Shown here: positions 49,053 through 57,618 of the stretch, in pieces
Layout of the letters: every line of letters starts with the position of its first letter
How positions within the stretch are numbered: the stretch's first letter is position 1
From: JBBSBL01 sp046330255
Lineage (GTDB): Bacteria; Actinomycetota; Thermoleophilia; Solirubrobacterales; Solirubrobacteraceae
Assembly (NCBI GenBank): GCA_046330255.1
Contig: JAXLTC010000001.1
Coordinates: 992,001 to 1,056,000 of the forward strand
DNA: 64,000 nucleotides
Direction: 5' to 3'
Made by a program: the position numbers and the translations under genes
The notes under the pieces: generated by a model
Told to the model about the DNA's origin: nothing
Databases searched by the model: none
The model's input: only the letters and a program-made list of their open reading frames with translations

Positions 49053-50180
49053 TCAGGTTCCCGCCGGCCCGGCCATGGTCACCCGACCGCGCCCCAGGAC
49101 CTCGACCTCGCCTCCCGGCGCGCAAGCCGCGATGTCGTGCGCCTCGGAACGAAGTCGCCGCCGCAGCGACACGAGCGAGGGTGCGCCCAGCGCGACGGGC
49201 AGCCACAGCACGATCGCGCGGTAGGCCAGCACGGCGGCGGTCGCCTCGGTGAGGCCCACGCCGTAGAGGACGAGCGCGCCGATGAGCCCGGCGTCCACTC
49301 CGCCGATACCGCCCGGGATCGGGATCAGCCCGCCGAGCTGCCCGATCAGGTACGCGATGACCAGGACGCCGCCCGGCGGCACCTCGTTGCCGAAGACCCG
49401 GAAGCACGCGCCGAGCATCGCGATGTCGAAGAGCATGTAGCCGATGGCGCCGACCACGATCAGCCAGTCACCCGCACGAAGCAGGGTGAGCGCCTCGTCG
49501 ATCCCGTCGGCGAGCGACCGCAGCGCACCGGCCAACCTCGGCCGGCGAGCGCGCCCCGCCAGCCGCGCGGCGAGCGGACGCGCGGCAAGCGCCAGGCCGA
49601 TCGCCGCGATGCCGACCGCCGCCGGGAGCAGCGTAAGGGCCGGACTCGAGGTGCCGCTCAGGCCGCCCGCCCACAGCCCGATCCCGGCGATGACCAGCGC
49701 GCCGACGTTGGCGAGGCTCGTGAGCATGAAGAAGGCGACCGTGCGCCGGGCGATCTGGGGCCCGGGCACCCCCCCGCGGCGAAGGATCCAGGCGCCGAGC
49801 GCGAGCCCGCCGACGCCCCCGACCGACAGCAGCGAGTTCGCGCCCAGTTCGGCCGTCGCGATCTCGTAGCTCGTCAGCCGGCGCATCCGGCGACAGAACG
49901 TGCCGCGGAAGACGAGCACGTAGGATCCGCACGAGAGCAGTTCCAGGCACGCGGCGACCGCGAGCCACTCGGGCCGCGCGTCCGAGAAGGTCGAGCGCAG
50001 CGAACCCAGGCCGGGGAGCAGCACCACAACGACGACCACCGCGGCGCCGACCGCGGCCAGGATCAGCGCGGCCCGGCCCAGCCGCCGCGAGGAGAACTCC
50101 TCCGGCATCGGCTCCGCCACCGGCGGCGGGGGCAGGTACTCCGCGGTCAGCCTCGGACGCGCGTCGGCCATTGCCTCCAC
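49053..50180 (-). CDS. UPF0104/lysylphosphatidylglycerol synthase transmembrane-like protein
   Basis: Polytopic membrane protein of 375 residues with about eight hydrophobic segments. The family hallmarks are visible: AVAACLELLSCGSYVLVFRG, GANSLLSVGGVGGLALGAWILRRGG, and LVIAYLIGQLGGLIPIPGGIGGVDAGLIGALVLYGV. Such MprF-N/AglD-like proteins are linked to lipid flipping or glycolipid handling. GTG at 50180 or ATG at 50171 are the possible starts; the latter would have GGAGG too close, so the GTG is used. Convergent with the phosphoesterase gene. Confidence 0.82.
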   Translation of the reverse strand: MEAMADARPRLTAEYLPPPPVAEPMPEEFSSRRLGRAALILAAVGAAVVVVVVLLPGLGSLRSTFSDARPEWLAVAACLELLSCGSYVLVFRGTFCRRMRRLTSYEIATAELGANSLLSVGGVGGLALGAWILRRGGVPGPQIARRTVAFFMLTSLANVGALVIAGIGLWAGGLSGTSSPALTLLPAAVGIAAIGLALAARPLAARLAGRARRPRLAGALRSLADGIDEALTLLRAGDWLIVVGAIGYMLFDIAMLGACFRVFGNEVPPGGVLVIAYLIGQLGGLIPIPGGIGGVDAGLIGALVLYGVGLTEATAAVLAYRAIVLWLPVALGAPSLVSLRRRLRSEAHDIAACAPGGEVEVLGRGRVTMAGPAGT

Positions 50181-50221
50181 AGCGTCTCACGGCCGGTCCG
50201 GCGAGCCGGCCCGGAGCCGGC

Positions 50222-51418
50222 TCAGAGCTGCCAGGCGCCGCCGCGCAGGACCGGCACGCGTTCACCGGAATCCGTCAGCCCGGTCACATCGACCTCGTTC
50301 GAGCCGATCATGAAGTCGACGTGGATCGCGCTGCGGTTGATCCTCGGCTCGTCGGACTCGTCGACCGCGAACGCGTAGGCGCTGCCGAGCGCCACGTGGC
50401 TGGCGGCGTTCTCGTCGAGCAGCGTGTCGTAGAACGGGCGCCCGATCGGCCCGATGCGCCCGTCGCCGTCGACGAGCGCCACCTCGCCCAGGCGCGCGGC
50501 GCCCTCGTCGCGCTCGGCCAGCGAGCGCAGCGTGCCGGAGCCGCGCTCGGCGTCGATCCGGCTCACGCGCCCGTCGGCGAACTCGACCTCGAGCCCCTCG
50601 ATCGTCGCCCCTGCCGCGACCAGCGGCTTCGTCGCGCGCACGACCCCGTCGGCGCGAGCCGGGTCGGGAGTCGCGAAGATCTCCTCCGAGGGGAGGTTCG
50701 CCTGGTGTCGCAGCCCCTCTGCGGTCGAGAAGCGCGCGGAGATCCACCGCGACGATGGCAGCAGCCCCACGCGCAGGTCGGTGCCCGGGCCCTCGAAGTG
50801 CAGCGCGTCGAAGCGCCGCTCGCCCAGCCGCTCGGCGGCCGTGTCGAGCACGTCCATCCGCGCCTCCCAGGCCGCAATCGGATCGGGCTCGTCGAGGCGG
50901 CAGACATGCAGGATGTCTCGCCACAGCCGCTCGAGCGCCTCCGCCGGCTCCAGCTCGGGGTGGACCAGTTCCGCCCAGCCCGCGGTCGGCGCGGGCGCGG
51001 CCGTCCAGTTCGTGGTGCGCTCGTTGACGACCTGTCCGATCTCGCGCACGAACGGAAGCTGGTCGCGGCCGACGAGCGCAGGGTCGAGATCGTCGAACAG
51101 CTCCGGCTCGACCGGCCCGGTCAACCCGATGCGGGCGGCGCGCACCTCTCCCAAAGCGAGCATCCGCTCGCCGTACCACGGCGGCACCCAGTCGAGCGTG
51201 CCGGGATCCGCGTGCAGGACGCGCGCCCGCTTGGAGTGCGGGTCGAACCACGAGACGTCGACGAACTTCGCACCGTGGCGGTAGGCGCTGGCAACCAGCG
51301 CGCGGGTGACCTCCTCCTTGCCGATCTCGGTCCCGACCGAGACGACCTGCCCGGGCTGCACGTTGGCGCCGAAGCGCACCACGAGGTCGGCGAAACGCTC
51401 GAGGGTCGCAAGATCCAT
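50222..51418 (-). CDS. Aminopeptidase of the M29 family (AmpS/PepS-like)
   Basis: Metallopeptidase of 398 residues. It opens MDLATLERFADLVVRFGANVQPGQVVSV as M29 enzymes do. The metal site can be traced by FEGPGTDLRVGL, NLPSEEIFATP (Glu), SHVALGSAYAF and SAIHVDFMIGSNEVDV (His-x-Asp). These enzymes remove N-terminal residues from peptides in the cytosol. ATG at 51418 lies 7 nt after a TAGGGT box with no Shine-Dalgarno, a leaderless pattern; an extended frame beyond it overlaps the GGDEF gene and is not used. Confidence 0.9.
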   Translation of the reverse strand: MDLATLERFADLVVRFGANVQPGQVVSVGTEIGKEEVTRALVASAYRHGAKFVDVSWFDPHSKRARVLHADPGTLDWVPPWYGERMLALGEVRAARIGLTGPVEPELFDDLDPALVGRDQLPFVREIGQVVNERTTNWTAAPAPTAGWAELVHPELEPAEALERLWRDILHVCRLDEPDPIAAWEARMDVLDTAAERLGERRFDALHFEGPGTDLRVGLLPSSRWISARFSTAEGLRHQANLPSEEIFATPDPARADGVVRATKPLVAAGATIEGLEVEFADGRVSRIDAERGSGTLRSLAERDEGAARLGEVALVDGDGRIGPIGRPFYDTLLDENAASHVALGSAYAFAVDESDEPRINRSAIHVDFMIGSNEVDVTGLTDSGERVPVLRGGAWQL

Positions 51419-51425
51419 CCGCGCG

Positions 51426-51431
51426 ACCCTA
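51426..51431 (-). promoter_or_regulatory. -10-like TAGGGT, 7 nt before the aminopeptidase start
   Basis: On the minus strand GGTAGGGTCGCGCGGATGG; the closely similar GCTAGGGTCGCGCG precedes the Mur ligase gene (59109-59114). No ribosome binding site lies between the box and the ATG. Confidence 0.45.
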
Positions 51432-51539
51432 CCCATTCCGCCGGAAACCTCGCCGAGGCGAACGCGCCTCGAGCGTCCGCTCACGTTCGCGAGAGCGCCG
51501 GCCGATGACGCGGGCAGTGTCAGCGTTCCGGGAAGCCCG

Positions 51540-53612
51540 ATGAGCGCCGTCCCCGCGGCCCGTGACCGAGCCGTGCCGTCCGGCGGTCGTCCCCCACACG
51601 CCGGCGTGCTCGCCGGCGTCTTCGCCGTCCTGGCCGTCTTCGGGCTGGCGACGCATGCGCTCCGCGCCACCGGAGCCCTGCCGGACGCGAGCGGCCTCGT
51701 AACCGACGTCGTGTACATCGGCCTCTTCGCGCTCACCGCCGCGGCCTGCGCGCGCCGCGCGGTCGTCGACCGGCCGGACCGCCTGGCCTGGGCTATCGCC
51801 GCCGCCGGCGTGCTGCTGTGGGGGGCCGGCGAGGCCTCCTACCGCCTGCTCGAGCCCGACCCGTCGGCGCCGTACCCGCGCCCGGCCCAGGCGCTGCTCG
51901 CGCTTGCCTTCACGCTCGCGGCGATCACGATCGTGCTGCTCTCCCGCCGCCGGCTCCGCGGCTTCGACGCGGGCGCGCTGCTCGACGGCCTGGTCGGCGG
52001 CCTCGCCGTGTCCGCGCTCGCCGCGGTGCTGCTCTTCCCGCAGGGAGCCGAGCATGCGGGCCGCCAGGCCGGCCCGCCCGCCGTGTTCCTGCTGTTCGAC
52101 CTCGCGATCCTGGCGTATGTCGTCACGACGCTCGGGCTGACGGGTTGGCGCCCGGGCCGCTGCTGGGCGCTGATGTGCGCCGGCATCGCCCTGAACACCG
52201 CGGGCAACGTCGCGCTCGTCCAGGCGACGGCGACCGGGACCTTCGAGCGCGGGACACTCGTGGACACCCTCTACGCGACCTCGGCCCTGCTGCTCGGGGC
52301 GGCGACGTGGTGGCCGCTGCGCGACGCGGACGCGGGCCGCGCGCGGGAGACGGGCACGCGCGCGCTGCTCGCCTCGTCGGTCTTCGCGCTTGCTGCCCTG
52401 GCACTGCTGGTCGCGAGCGCCGTCAGTCCCGGAGCCATCGGCCCGGTGGCGGCGAGCTTCGCCGCGGCCACGATCGTCGCGCTCACGGCGCGCTGCACGC
52501 TCGCCGTCCGTGAGAGCCGCGCGCTGCTGGCCCTGAGCCGCCTGGAGGCGCTGAGCGACGGCCTCACGGGCCTCGCAAACCGGCGCGCGCTGATGCGTGA
52601 GTTGAATGATCGCCTCGCCTCGGGGGAGCCGTGGACGCTCGCGATGTACGACCTCGACGGCTTCAAGCATTACAACGATCTCTTCGGCCACCCGGCCGGC
52701 GACGCCCTCCTGTGCCGGCTCGCCGGGCGCTTCTCGGCGGCGCTGGGCGCCGAGCGCACCTTCCGCATGGGCGGCGACGAGTTCTGCGCGCTGGTCCCGG
52801 GCGACACCGACCGGGCCGCCCGGCCGGTGGCCAAGGGAGCCGCCGCGCTGGCCGAGAGCGGCGACGGGTTCTCGGTCGCGAGCAGCTACGGCGCCGCCGA
52901 GCTGGGCGCCGAGGCGAGCACCGCCGCCGAGGCGCTCCAGATCGCCGACCGCCGCCTGTACGCGCGCAAGGACGACCGCCGCGCCTCGGCCCACCAGCAG
53001 TCACGGGCGGTGCTGCTCCAGATCCTCACCGAACGCGAGCCCGGCCTCACCGCGCATCAGGACGAGGTCGCCGACCTGGCCGGCGCCGTCGGCCGCCGCC
53101 TCGGCCTCGACGCCGATGAGCTGCGCGTCCTCTCTCGCGCAGCGGAGTTGCACGACGTCGGGAAGATCGCCGTGCCCGACGCCGTCCTGCACAAGCCCGG
53201 GCCGCTGGCGCCCGACGAGCTCGCCTTCATCCGCCAGCACACGGTCGTCGGCGAGCGGATCCTGCAGGCCGCGCCCGCGCTCGCGCAGGTCGCGCGGCTC
53301 GTGCGCTCGAGCCACGAGCGCTGGGACGGGAGCGGCTATCCGGACGGCCTGGCGGGCGAGCAAGTGCCGCTCGGCTCGCGGATCATCCTCGCCTGCGACG
53401 CCTATTCGGCGATGACGGCCGAGCGGCCCTACAGCGCGGCGCTCCCGGCGGCCCAGGCCGAGGCCGAGCTGCTTCGCTGCGCGGGGACCCATTTCGATCC
53501 GCGCGTGGTGGACGCGCTGCGGGCTGAGCTCGCCTCCCGCGCCGCCGCGCATCGCGCGGCGATGGCGCCGCCCGCCTCGCTCACTGAGCGCCGCGCCCGC
53601 CGGGCGAGCTGA
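51540..53612 (+). CDS. Membrane-bound GGDEF and HD-GYP domain protein
   Basis: Predicted cyclic-di-GMP enzyme of 690 residues. Residues 1-315 hold about eight or nine hydrophobic segments (sensor-type membrane region). The GGDEF domain has DLDGFKHYNDLFGHPAGDALL and RMGGDEF (411-415) intact, so cyclase activity is expected; the GH..GD aspartate is the canonical c-di-GMP-type residue rather than the Ser of cGAMP-making variants. The HD-GYP domain has AELHDVGKIAVPD (HD 538-539) and SHERWDGSGYPDGL, both intact, implying phosphodiesterase activity. The ATG at 51540 is divergent from the aminopeptidase. Confidence 0.92.
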   Translation: MSAVPAARDRAVPSGGRPPHAGVLAGVFAVLAVFGLATHALRATGALPDASGLVTDVVYIGLFALTAAACARRAVVDRPDRLAWAIAAAGVLLWGAGEASYRLLEPDPSAPYPRPAQALLALAFTLAAITIVLLSRRRLRGFDAGALLDGLVGGLAVSALAAVLLFPQGAEHAGRQAGPPAVFLLFDLAILAYVVTTLGLTGWRPGRCWALMCAGIALNTAGNVALVQATATGTFERGTLVDTLYATSALLLGAATWWPLRDADAGRARETGTRALLASSVFALAALALLVASAVSPGAIGPVAASFAAATIVALTARCTLAVRESRALLALSRLEALSDGLTGLANRRALMRELNDRLASGEPWTLAMYDLDGFKHYNDLFGHPAGDALLCRLAGRFSAALGAERTFRMGGDEFCALVPGDTDRAARPVAKGAAALAESGDGFSVASSYGAAELGAEASTAAEALQIADRRLYARKDDRRASAHQQSRAVLLQILTEREPGLTAHQDEVADLAGAVGRRLGLDADELRVLSRAAELHDVGKIAVPDAVLHKPGPLAPDELAFIRQHTVVGERILQAAPALAQVARLVRSSHERWDGSGYPDGLAGEQVPLGSRIILACDAYSAMTAERPYSAALPAAQAEAELLRCAGTHFDPRVVDALRAELASRAAAHRAAMAPPASLTERRARRAS

Positions 53613-53632
53613 CTGCGGCTCGGCGCCGCCGC

Positions 53633-54517
53633 TCAGCCGCCGAGCGAGTCCAGGAAGCGCAGCAGCGCGGCGTTCACCTCGGCCGGCGCCTGCTGCTGGA
53701 CCCAGTGGCCGGCGCCCGCCACCGTGACGGACTCCCGCAGGTCGGTCACCAGCCCGGTCATCACCGCGGCCGGGATCCACTTCGCCACGGGGTCCCGCTC
53801 GCCGGTCAGGAACATCGCGGGGACGTCGATCGTCGCCGGCGCGTCGGCGGTGAGCTCCCACGTGCGATCGATCGCCCGGTACCAGCGCACCGGGTTCTCG
53901 AAGCCGGTGCGCTCGTAGGCGTCGACGTAGACCTGCAGGTCGGCGTCGGTCATGAACGACGGCGTCGGGGGATCGTCGCCCTCCTGCGCCGCCCACTCCG
54001 CGTTCCAGACCTTGGTCGTGGCCAGCGTGCGGCGAACGTCACGCGCGAGCGCGGCCGGGGTCCCGGGCTCCGCCATCCAGAGGAAGTAGAAGTCCTCGCC
54101 CAGGTACTCGCGCAGGAGACCGGACGGCGCGGCCGGCCCGCGCGGGGTGGCGGGAACGCTCAGCCCGGCAACGCCGCGAACCCGCTCCGGATGCAGTTGC
54201 GCGGCCGCCCAGGCCGCGATCGCGCCCCAGTCGTGCCCGACCACCACCGCGCGCTCCTCGCCCAGCGCGGCAATCGCCCCGGCGATGTCGCCGGCGATCG
54301 CGACCATGTCGTAGGCGTCGTCGTCCTCCGGCGCCGAAGAGAGCCCGAAGCCGCGCATGTCGAGCGCGACCGGCCGGTAGCCGGCGGCCGCGAGCGCGGG
54401 CAGCTGATGGCGCCACGACCACCACAGCTCCGGGAAGCCGTGGCAGAGCAGCACCAGCGGGCCATCGCCGGCCTCGACGCCGTGCAGCCGGATTCCGTTG
54501 CCGACGTCGATTCGCAC
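53633..54517 (-). CDS. Epoxide hydrolase-like alpha/beta hydrolase
   Basis: An alpha/beta-hydrolase of 294 residues from the GTG at 54517. Epoxide hydrolase features: LLCHGFPELWWSWRHQLPAL (oxyanion HGxP), the nucleophile VVVGHDWGAIAAW (Asp), and the C-terminal His in GAGHWVQQQAPAEV, with the cap tyrosines in DLQVYVDAYERTGF. It would add water to epoxides or hydrolyse esters. An upstream frame to 54616 runs into the divergent DsbA gene and is not used. The start is 7 nt after a TAGGCT box. Confidence 0.86.
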   Translation of the reverse strand: MRIDVGNGIRLHGVEAGDGPLVLLCHGFPELWWSWRHQLPALAAAGYRPVALDMRGFGLSSAPEDDDAYDMVAIAGDIAGAIAALGEERAVVVGHDWGAIAAWAAAQLHPERVRGVAGLSVPATPRGPAAPSGLLREYLGEDFYFLWMAEPGTPAALARDVRRTLATTKVWNAEWAAQEGDDPPTPSFMTDADLQVYVDAYERTGFENPVRWYRAIDRTWELTADAPATIDVPAMFLTGERDPVAKWIPAAVMTGLVTDLRESVTVAGAGHWVQQQAPAEVNAALLRFLDSLGG

Positions 54518-54545
54518 CGGCGCGAGCCTACTAGGCTCGATCGCC
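54518..54545. promoter_or_regulatory. Symmetric divergent leaderless promoter
   Basis: Only 28 bp separate the two GTG starts. The centre is a perfect 15-bp palindrome GAGCCTACTAGGCTC (54524-54538). It places the same -10-like TAGGCT on each strand, 7-8 nt before the opposite start codon. No Shine-Dalgarno fits, so both transcripts would start at their GTG. Confidence 0.6.
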
Positions 54546-55229
54546 GTGCCTTCCAAGCCGGTCGAGCTCGAGGTCTTCGCCGACATCGCGTGCCCGTGGT
54601 GCCTGGTCGGCCACACGCGGCTGGCGCGCGCGCTGGAGGCGTTCCCGCCCGGCGCCGTTCGGGTGAGGCACCGCGCCTTCCAGCTGCGGCCGGAGCTGCC
54701 CGCGTCCGGCGTGCCCGCACGCGATCTCTACGCGCGCAAGTTCGGCTCCTGGGAGCGTGCGCGGGCGACCTTCGCCGCCGTCGAGGCCCAGGCCCGCGCG
54801 GATGGCATCGCGCTCGACCTTGGCGCGATCGAGACGGCGCCCAACACGAGGCTCGCGCATCGCGCCGTCGCGCTCGCCGCCGAACAGGGGGCCGAGCTCG
54901 CCGCGCTCGACGCGCTTCTTCGTGCCTGCCTGTGCGAGGGCCGGGACGTCACGCGCGAGGCGGTGGTGATCGAGCGGCTGCGGACGACCGGCATCCCCGA
55001 CCCGGACGCGCTCGCCGCGAGCCTCGAAGGCGGGGGCGGCGAGCGCTCGGTGGACGAGGACGCGCGCCTGGCCGCGGAGCTCGACGTGACCGCGGTCCCG
55101 CTGTTCGTGGCCGACCGCGGCTTCGGGCTGCCGGGCGCGCAGCCGGCGGCGCTGCTCGTGAAGCTGATCCGCCACGCCGCCGGGGCGGGCGTGGCCGGGC
55201 CCGAGGTCAATCCACCTGCGAGATCATGA
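54546..55229 (+). CDS. DsbA family oxidoreductase (FrnE-like)
   Basis: Cytosolic thioredoxin-fold protein of 227 residues. It opens KPVELEVFADIACPWCLVGHTRL with the CPWC active site, then FQLRPELP, ERARATFAAVEAQARADGI and a C-terminal thioredoxin-like ELDVTAVPLFVADRGFGLPGAQ with the cis-Pro loop. FrnE-like members act as disulfide isomerases or in polyketide chemistry. GTG at 54546 fits the palindromic promoter; an upstream frame from 54498 overlaps it. Confidence 0.88.
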   Translation: MPSKPVELEVFADIACPWCLVGHTRLARALEAFPPGAVRVRHRAFQLRPELPASGVPARDLYARKFGSWERARATFAAVEAQARADGIALDLGAIETAPNTRLAHRAVALAAEQGAELAALDALLRACLCEGRDVTREAVVIERLRTTGIPDPDALAASLEGGGGERSVDEDARLAAELDVTAVPLFVADRGFGLPGAQPAALLVKLIRHAAGAGVAGPEVNPPARS

Positions 55230-55262
55230 GGTCGCGCGCCTCGAGGTAGGGCCTGCGCTTGT

Positions 55263-55284
55263 CCGGCGGCGCCCGTACCGCCGG
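55263..55284. terminator. Weak hairpin between convergent genes
   Basis: CCGGCGG-cgcccgta-CCGCCGG: 7-bp stem with 8-nt loop in the 101-bp gap between the convergent DsbA and flavoprotein genes. No T tract; termination is possible but not certain. Confidence 0.4.
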
Positions 55285-55330
55285 GCGGAGGGCGGGCGGC
55301 ACGGCGCCGGTGGACGGGATCGCGCGGCGG

Positions 55331-56176
55331 TCAGCGGTACTCGGGGTTCGGATGCTCCGGGTCGCCCAGGTCCCAGTCGGAGGCCGCGTTGCCGTACGCC
55401 GGCACGCCGCCCGCGTCGCGGAGCATGCGGGCGTAGTGCAGCAGGTTCCAGGTCATGAACACCGTGTTCCGCGTGGTCCACGCGTTCTGCTCGCCGCCGC
55501 CCTCCGCATCCAGGTAGGACGGACCGGGCCCCGCCTCGCCGTCCCAGTAGGAGTCCACCTGCGGCGGCACCGTGACGCCGATGTGCTGCAGCGCGTATAG
55601 CACCTGCGCGCTCACGTGCTTGCCCCCGTCCTCGTTCCCGGTCGTCAGCGAGCCGCCGACCTTGCCGTAGTAGGACCACTGCCCGCGGTCGTTGAGATCG
55701 CCCGAGTAGGCGTACAGCCGCTCGATCACCTTGCGCGTGTGCGAGCTCTGGTCGCCGAGCCAGATCGGGCCCGCCAGGACGATGATGTCGGCGGGCACGA
55801 CCAGTTCCCGGTACAGCGCCGGGAAGTCGTCCCGCTCGTAGCCGTGCTCGCGCATGTCCGGCCACACCCCGGCCGGGATCTCGTGGTCGGCGGTGCGCAC
55901 CACGTCGACCCGCACGCCGACGCGCTCCATGATCCCCCGGGGGATCGCGAGCAGCCCGTCGGTGTGGCTCGCCTCCGGCGAGCGCTTCAGGGAGCCGTTG
56001 AAGACCACGGCGCGCAGGTCGTCGTAGGCGGCGGGCGCGCCGTCGGCGAGGCGGTCGATGAACTGCTGGATGGCGGAGGGAATCGGCAAGATCGGCTCCT
56101 CGGTCGGCGGCCGGTCGGCCGCTTGGTCGCTGGCCTGACCGTCCCGGCTCGAGACCGGGCGTTTCGCGCCCTTCAC
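55331..56176 (-). CDS. Flavodoxin-like NAD(P)H-dependent FMN oxidoreductase
   Basis: Flavoprotein of the flavodoxin/FMN-reductase fold. FMN-phosphate site DLRAVVFNGSLKRSPEASHTDGLL, middle VVPADIIVLAGPIWLGDQSSHTRKVIERL, and a C-terminal SSYLDAEGG-like segment with NAWTTRNTVFMTWNLLH. It is 281 residues from GTG 56176, but the first 29 are low complexity. A TTG at 56089 with GAGGAG 6 nt upstream is an alternative start and gives a 252-residue protein with the usual beginning. It is divergent by 17 bp from the PaaK-like gene if the long form is right. Confidence 0.8.
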   Translation of the reverse strand: MKGAKRPVSSRDGQASDQAADRPPTEEPILPIPSAIQQFIDRLADGAPAAYDDLRAVVFNGSLKRSPEASHTDGLLAIPRGIMERVGVRVDVVRTADHEIPAGVWPDMREHGYERDDFPALYRELVVPADIIVLAGPIWLGDQSSHTRKVIERLYAYSGDLNDRGQWSYYGKVGGSLTTGNEDGGKHVSAQVLYALQHIGVTVPPQVDSYWDGEAGPGPSYLDAEGGGEQNAWTTRNTVFMTWNLLHYARMLRDAGGVPAYGNAASDWDLGDPEHPNPEYR

Positions 56177-56193
56177 CTACGGTTGACATCGCA

Positions 56194-57618
56194 ATGCCTC
56201 GGCACTCCGCGACGAGCGGCCGGTGGCGCGCGACGCTGGGTGCGCTGCGCGAGGCCCGGCGGCTGGAGGGACATGAGACCTGGGATCGCGCACGCGTGCG
56301 CGTGCACCAGCGGCGCCTGCTGGTCGGCCTCGCGCGGCACGCCCGGCGCCACTCGCCCCACTACCGAGAGGCACTCGCGGGGATCGCGCTGGACGACGAC
56401 CTCGACCCGAGCGCCCTGCCCGTGCTCGACAAGGCGACGATGCTCGAGCGCTTCGACGCGATCGTCACCGACCGGCGCCTGACGCTCGCGGCCGTCGAGG
56501 CCAACCTGCGCGCGCTGCAGGCCGGCGGCGGGGAGGAGTTGCTGCTCGGCGCCTACCGCGCGATGGCGAGCGGCGGGACCTCGGGACGGCGCGGCGTGTT
56601 CGTCTACGGCCCGCAGGACTGGACGCGCGTGCTCGGCGGCCTGCTGCGCTTCACCGGCGGCTACATGGGCGCGACGCCGCGCCTGCCGCGCCGGCGCCGT
56701 CTCGCGGCGGTGGTGGCCGACTCGCCCGTCCACATGACGGCGCGGATGGCTCGAAGCCTCGACGTCGGGATCCACCGGATGCTGCGGCTCGACGCGCGCG
56801 CGCCGATCGGTGGGCTCGTCGCGGCGCTGAACCGCTTCCGCCCCGAGGGGCTGACGGGCTACTCGTCGGTGGTCGCGCTGCTCGCCGACGAGCAGCTTGC
56901 CGGCGACCTGCGGATCCGGCCGCAGATCGTGGCGACGACCAGCGAGGTGCGCACGCCCGAGATGGAGCGCCGGATCCGCTCGGCCTGGGGGCGCGAGCCG
57001 TTCAACGCCTACGCGGCAACCGAGACGGGATTCATCGCGACCGACTGCGGGTGCCACGCGGGGCTCCACGTGCTCGAGGACCTGGTGCTCGTGGAGGTCG
57101 TCGACGAGAAGGGCCGGGAGGTGCCGGCCGGGACGGCCGGAGCGCGCGCGCTGGTCACCAACCTCGTCAACCGCACGCAGCCGCTGATCCGGCTGGAACT
57201 GGACGACCTGCTGACCCTGGCGCCCGACCCCTGTCCGTGCGGTCGCCCGTTCCCCGTGCTGACGTCGGTCGACGGCCGCAGCGACGACGTGCTCCCGCTG
57301 CCGGCGCGCGAGGGCGGCACGGTCTCCGTGCACCCGCTCACCCTGCGCAGCCCGCTCACCGCGGTGGACGGGCTGCGCCAGTACCGCATCGTGCACGACC
57401 GGCACGGGCTGACCGTCGAGGCGGTCCTGCGCGACGGGCTCGGCGAGCGGGCCGGCCGGGAGATCGCGGCCGAGATCGCGCAGCGCCTGCGCGAGGCGCT
57501 CGCGGCGCGCGGCGTCGAGCCGCCGTCGATACGCGTCGAGCGCGTGGCCGCAATCGAGCGCCACCCGGGCTCGGGCAAGGCCAAGCTGGTCGAGACGCGG
57601 CTCAGCGAAGCTCCCTGA
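56194..57618 (+). CDS. Phenylacetate-CoA ligase-like adenylate-forming enzyme
   Basis: Adenylate-forming protein of 474 residues in the PaaK/CoF synthetase group. The P-loop is MASGGTSGRRGVFVYGPQDW; the second motif FNAYAATETGFIATDCGCHAGLHVLED has a Cys cluster, and LELDDLLTLAPDPCPCGRPFPVLTSVDGR closes the A8 region, with a C-terminal lysine in RHPGSGKAKLVETRL. It probably activates an aromatic or related acid as AMP ester or CoA thioester. The last 17 nt overlap the convergent Mur ligase gene. Confidence 0.83.
   Translation: MPRHSATSGRWRATLGALREARRLEGHETWDRARVRVHQRRLLVGLARHARRHSPHYREALAGIALDDDLDPSALPVLDKATMLERFDAIVTDRRLTLAAVEANLRALQAGGGEELLLGAYRAMASGGTSGRRGVFVYGPQDWTRVLGGLLRFTGGYMGATPRLPRRRRLAAVVADSPVHMTARMARSLDVGIHRMLRLDARAPIGGLVAALNRFRPEGLTGYSSVVALLADEQLAGDLRIRPQIVATTSEVRTPEMERRIRSAWGREPFNAYAATETGFIATDCGCHAGLHVLEDLVLVEVVDEKGREVPAGTAGARALVTNLVNRTQPLIRLELDDLLTLAPDPCPCGRPFPVLTSVDGRSDDVLPLPAREGGTVSVHPLTLRSPLTAVDGLRQYRIVHDRHGLTVEAVLRDGLGERAGREIAAEIAQRLREALAARGVEPPSIRVERVAAIERHPGSGKAKLVETRLSEAP

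Noticed and set aside
56183..56188. TTGACA just before the PaaK-like gene as a -35 element
   Set aside because: It lies only 6 nt before the ATG, too close for a promoter of that gene, and no -10 would fit.
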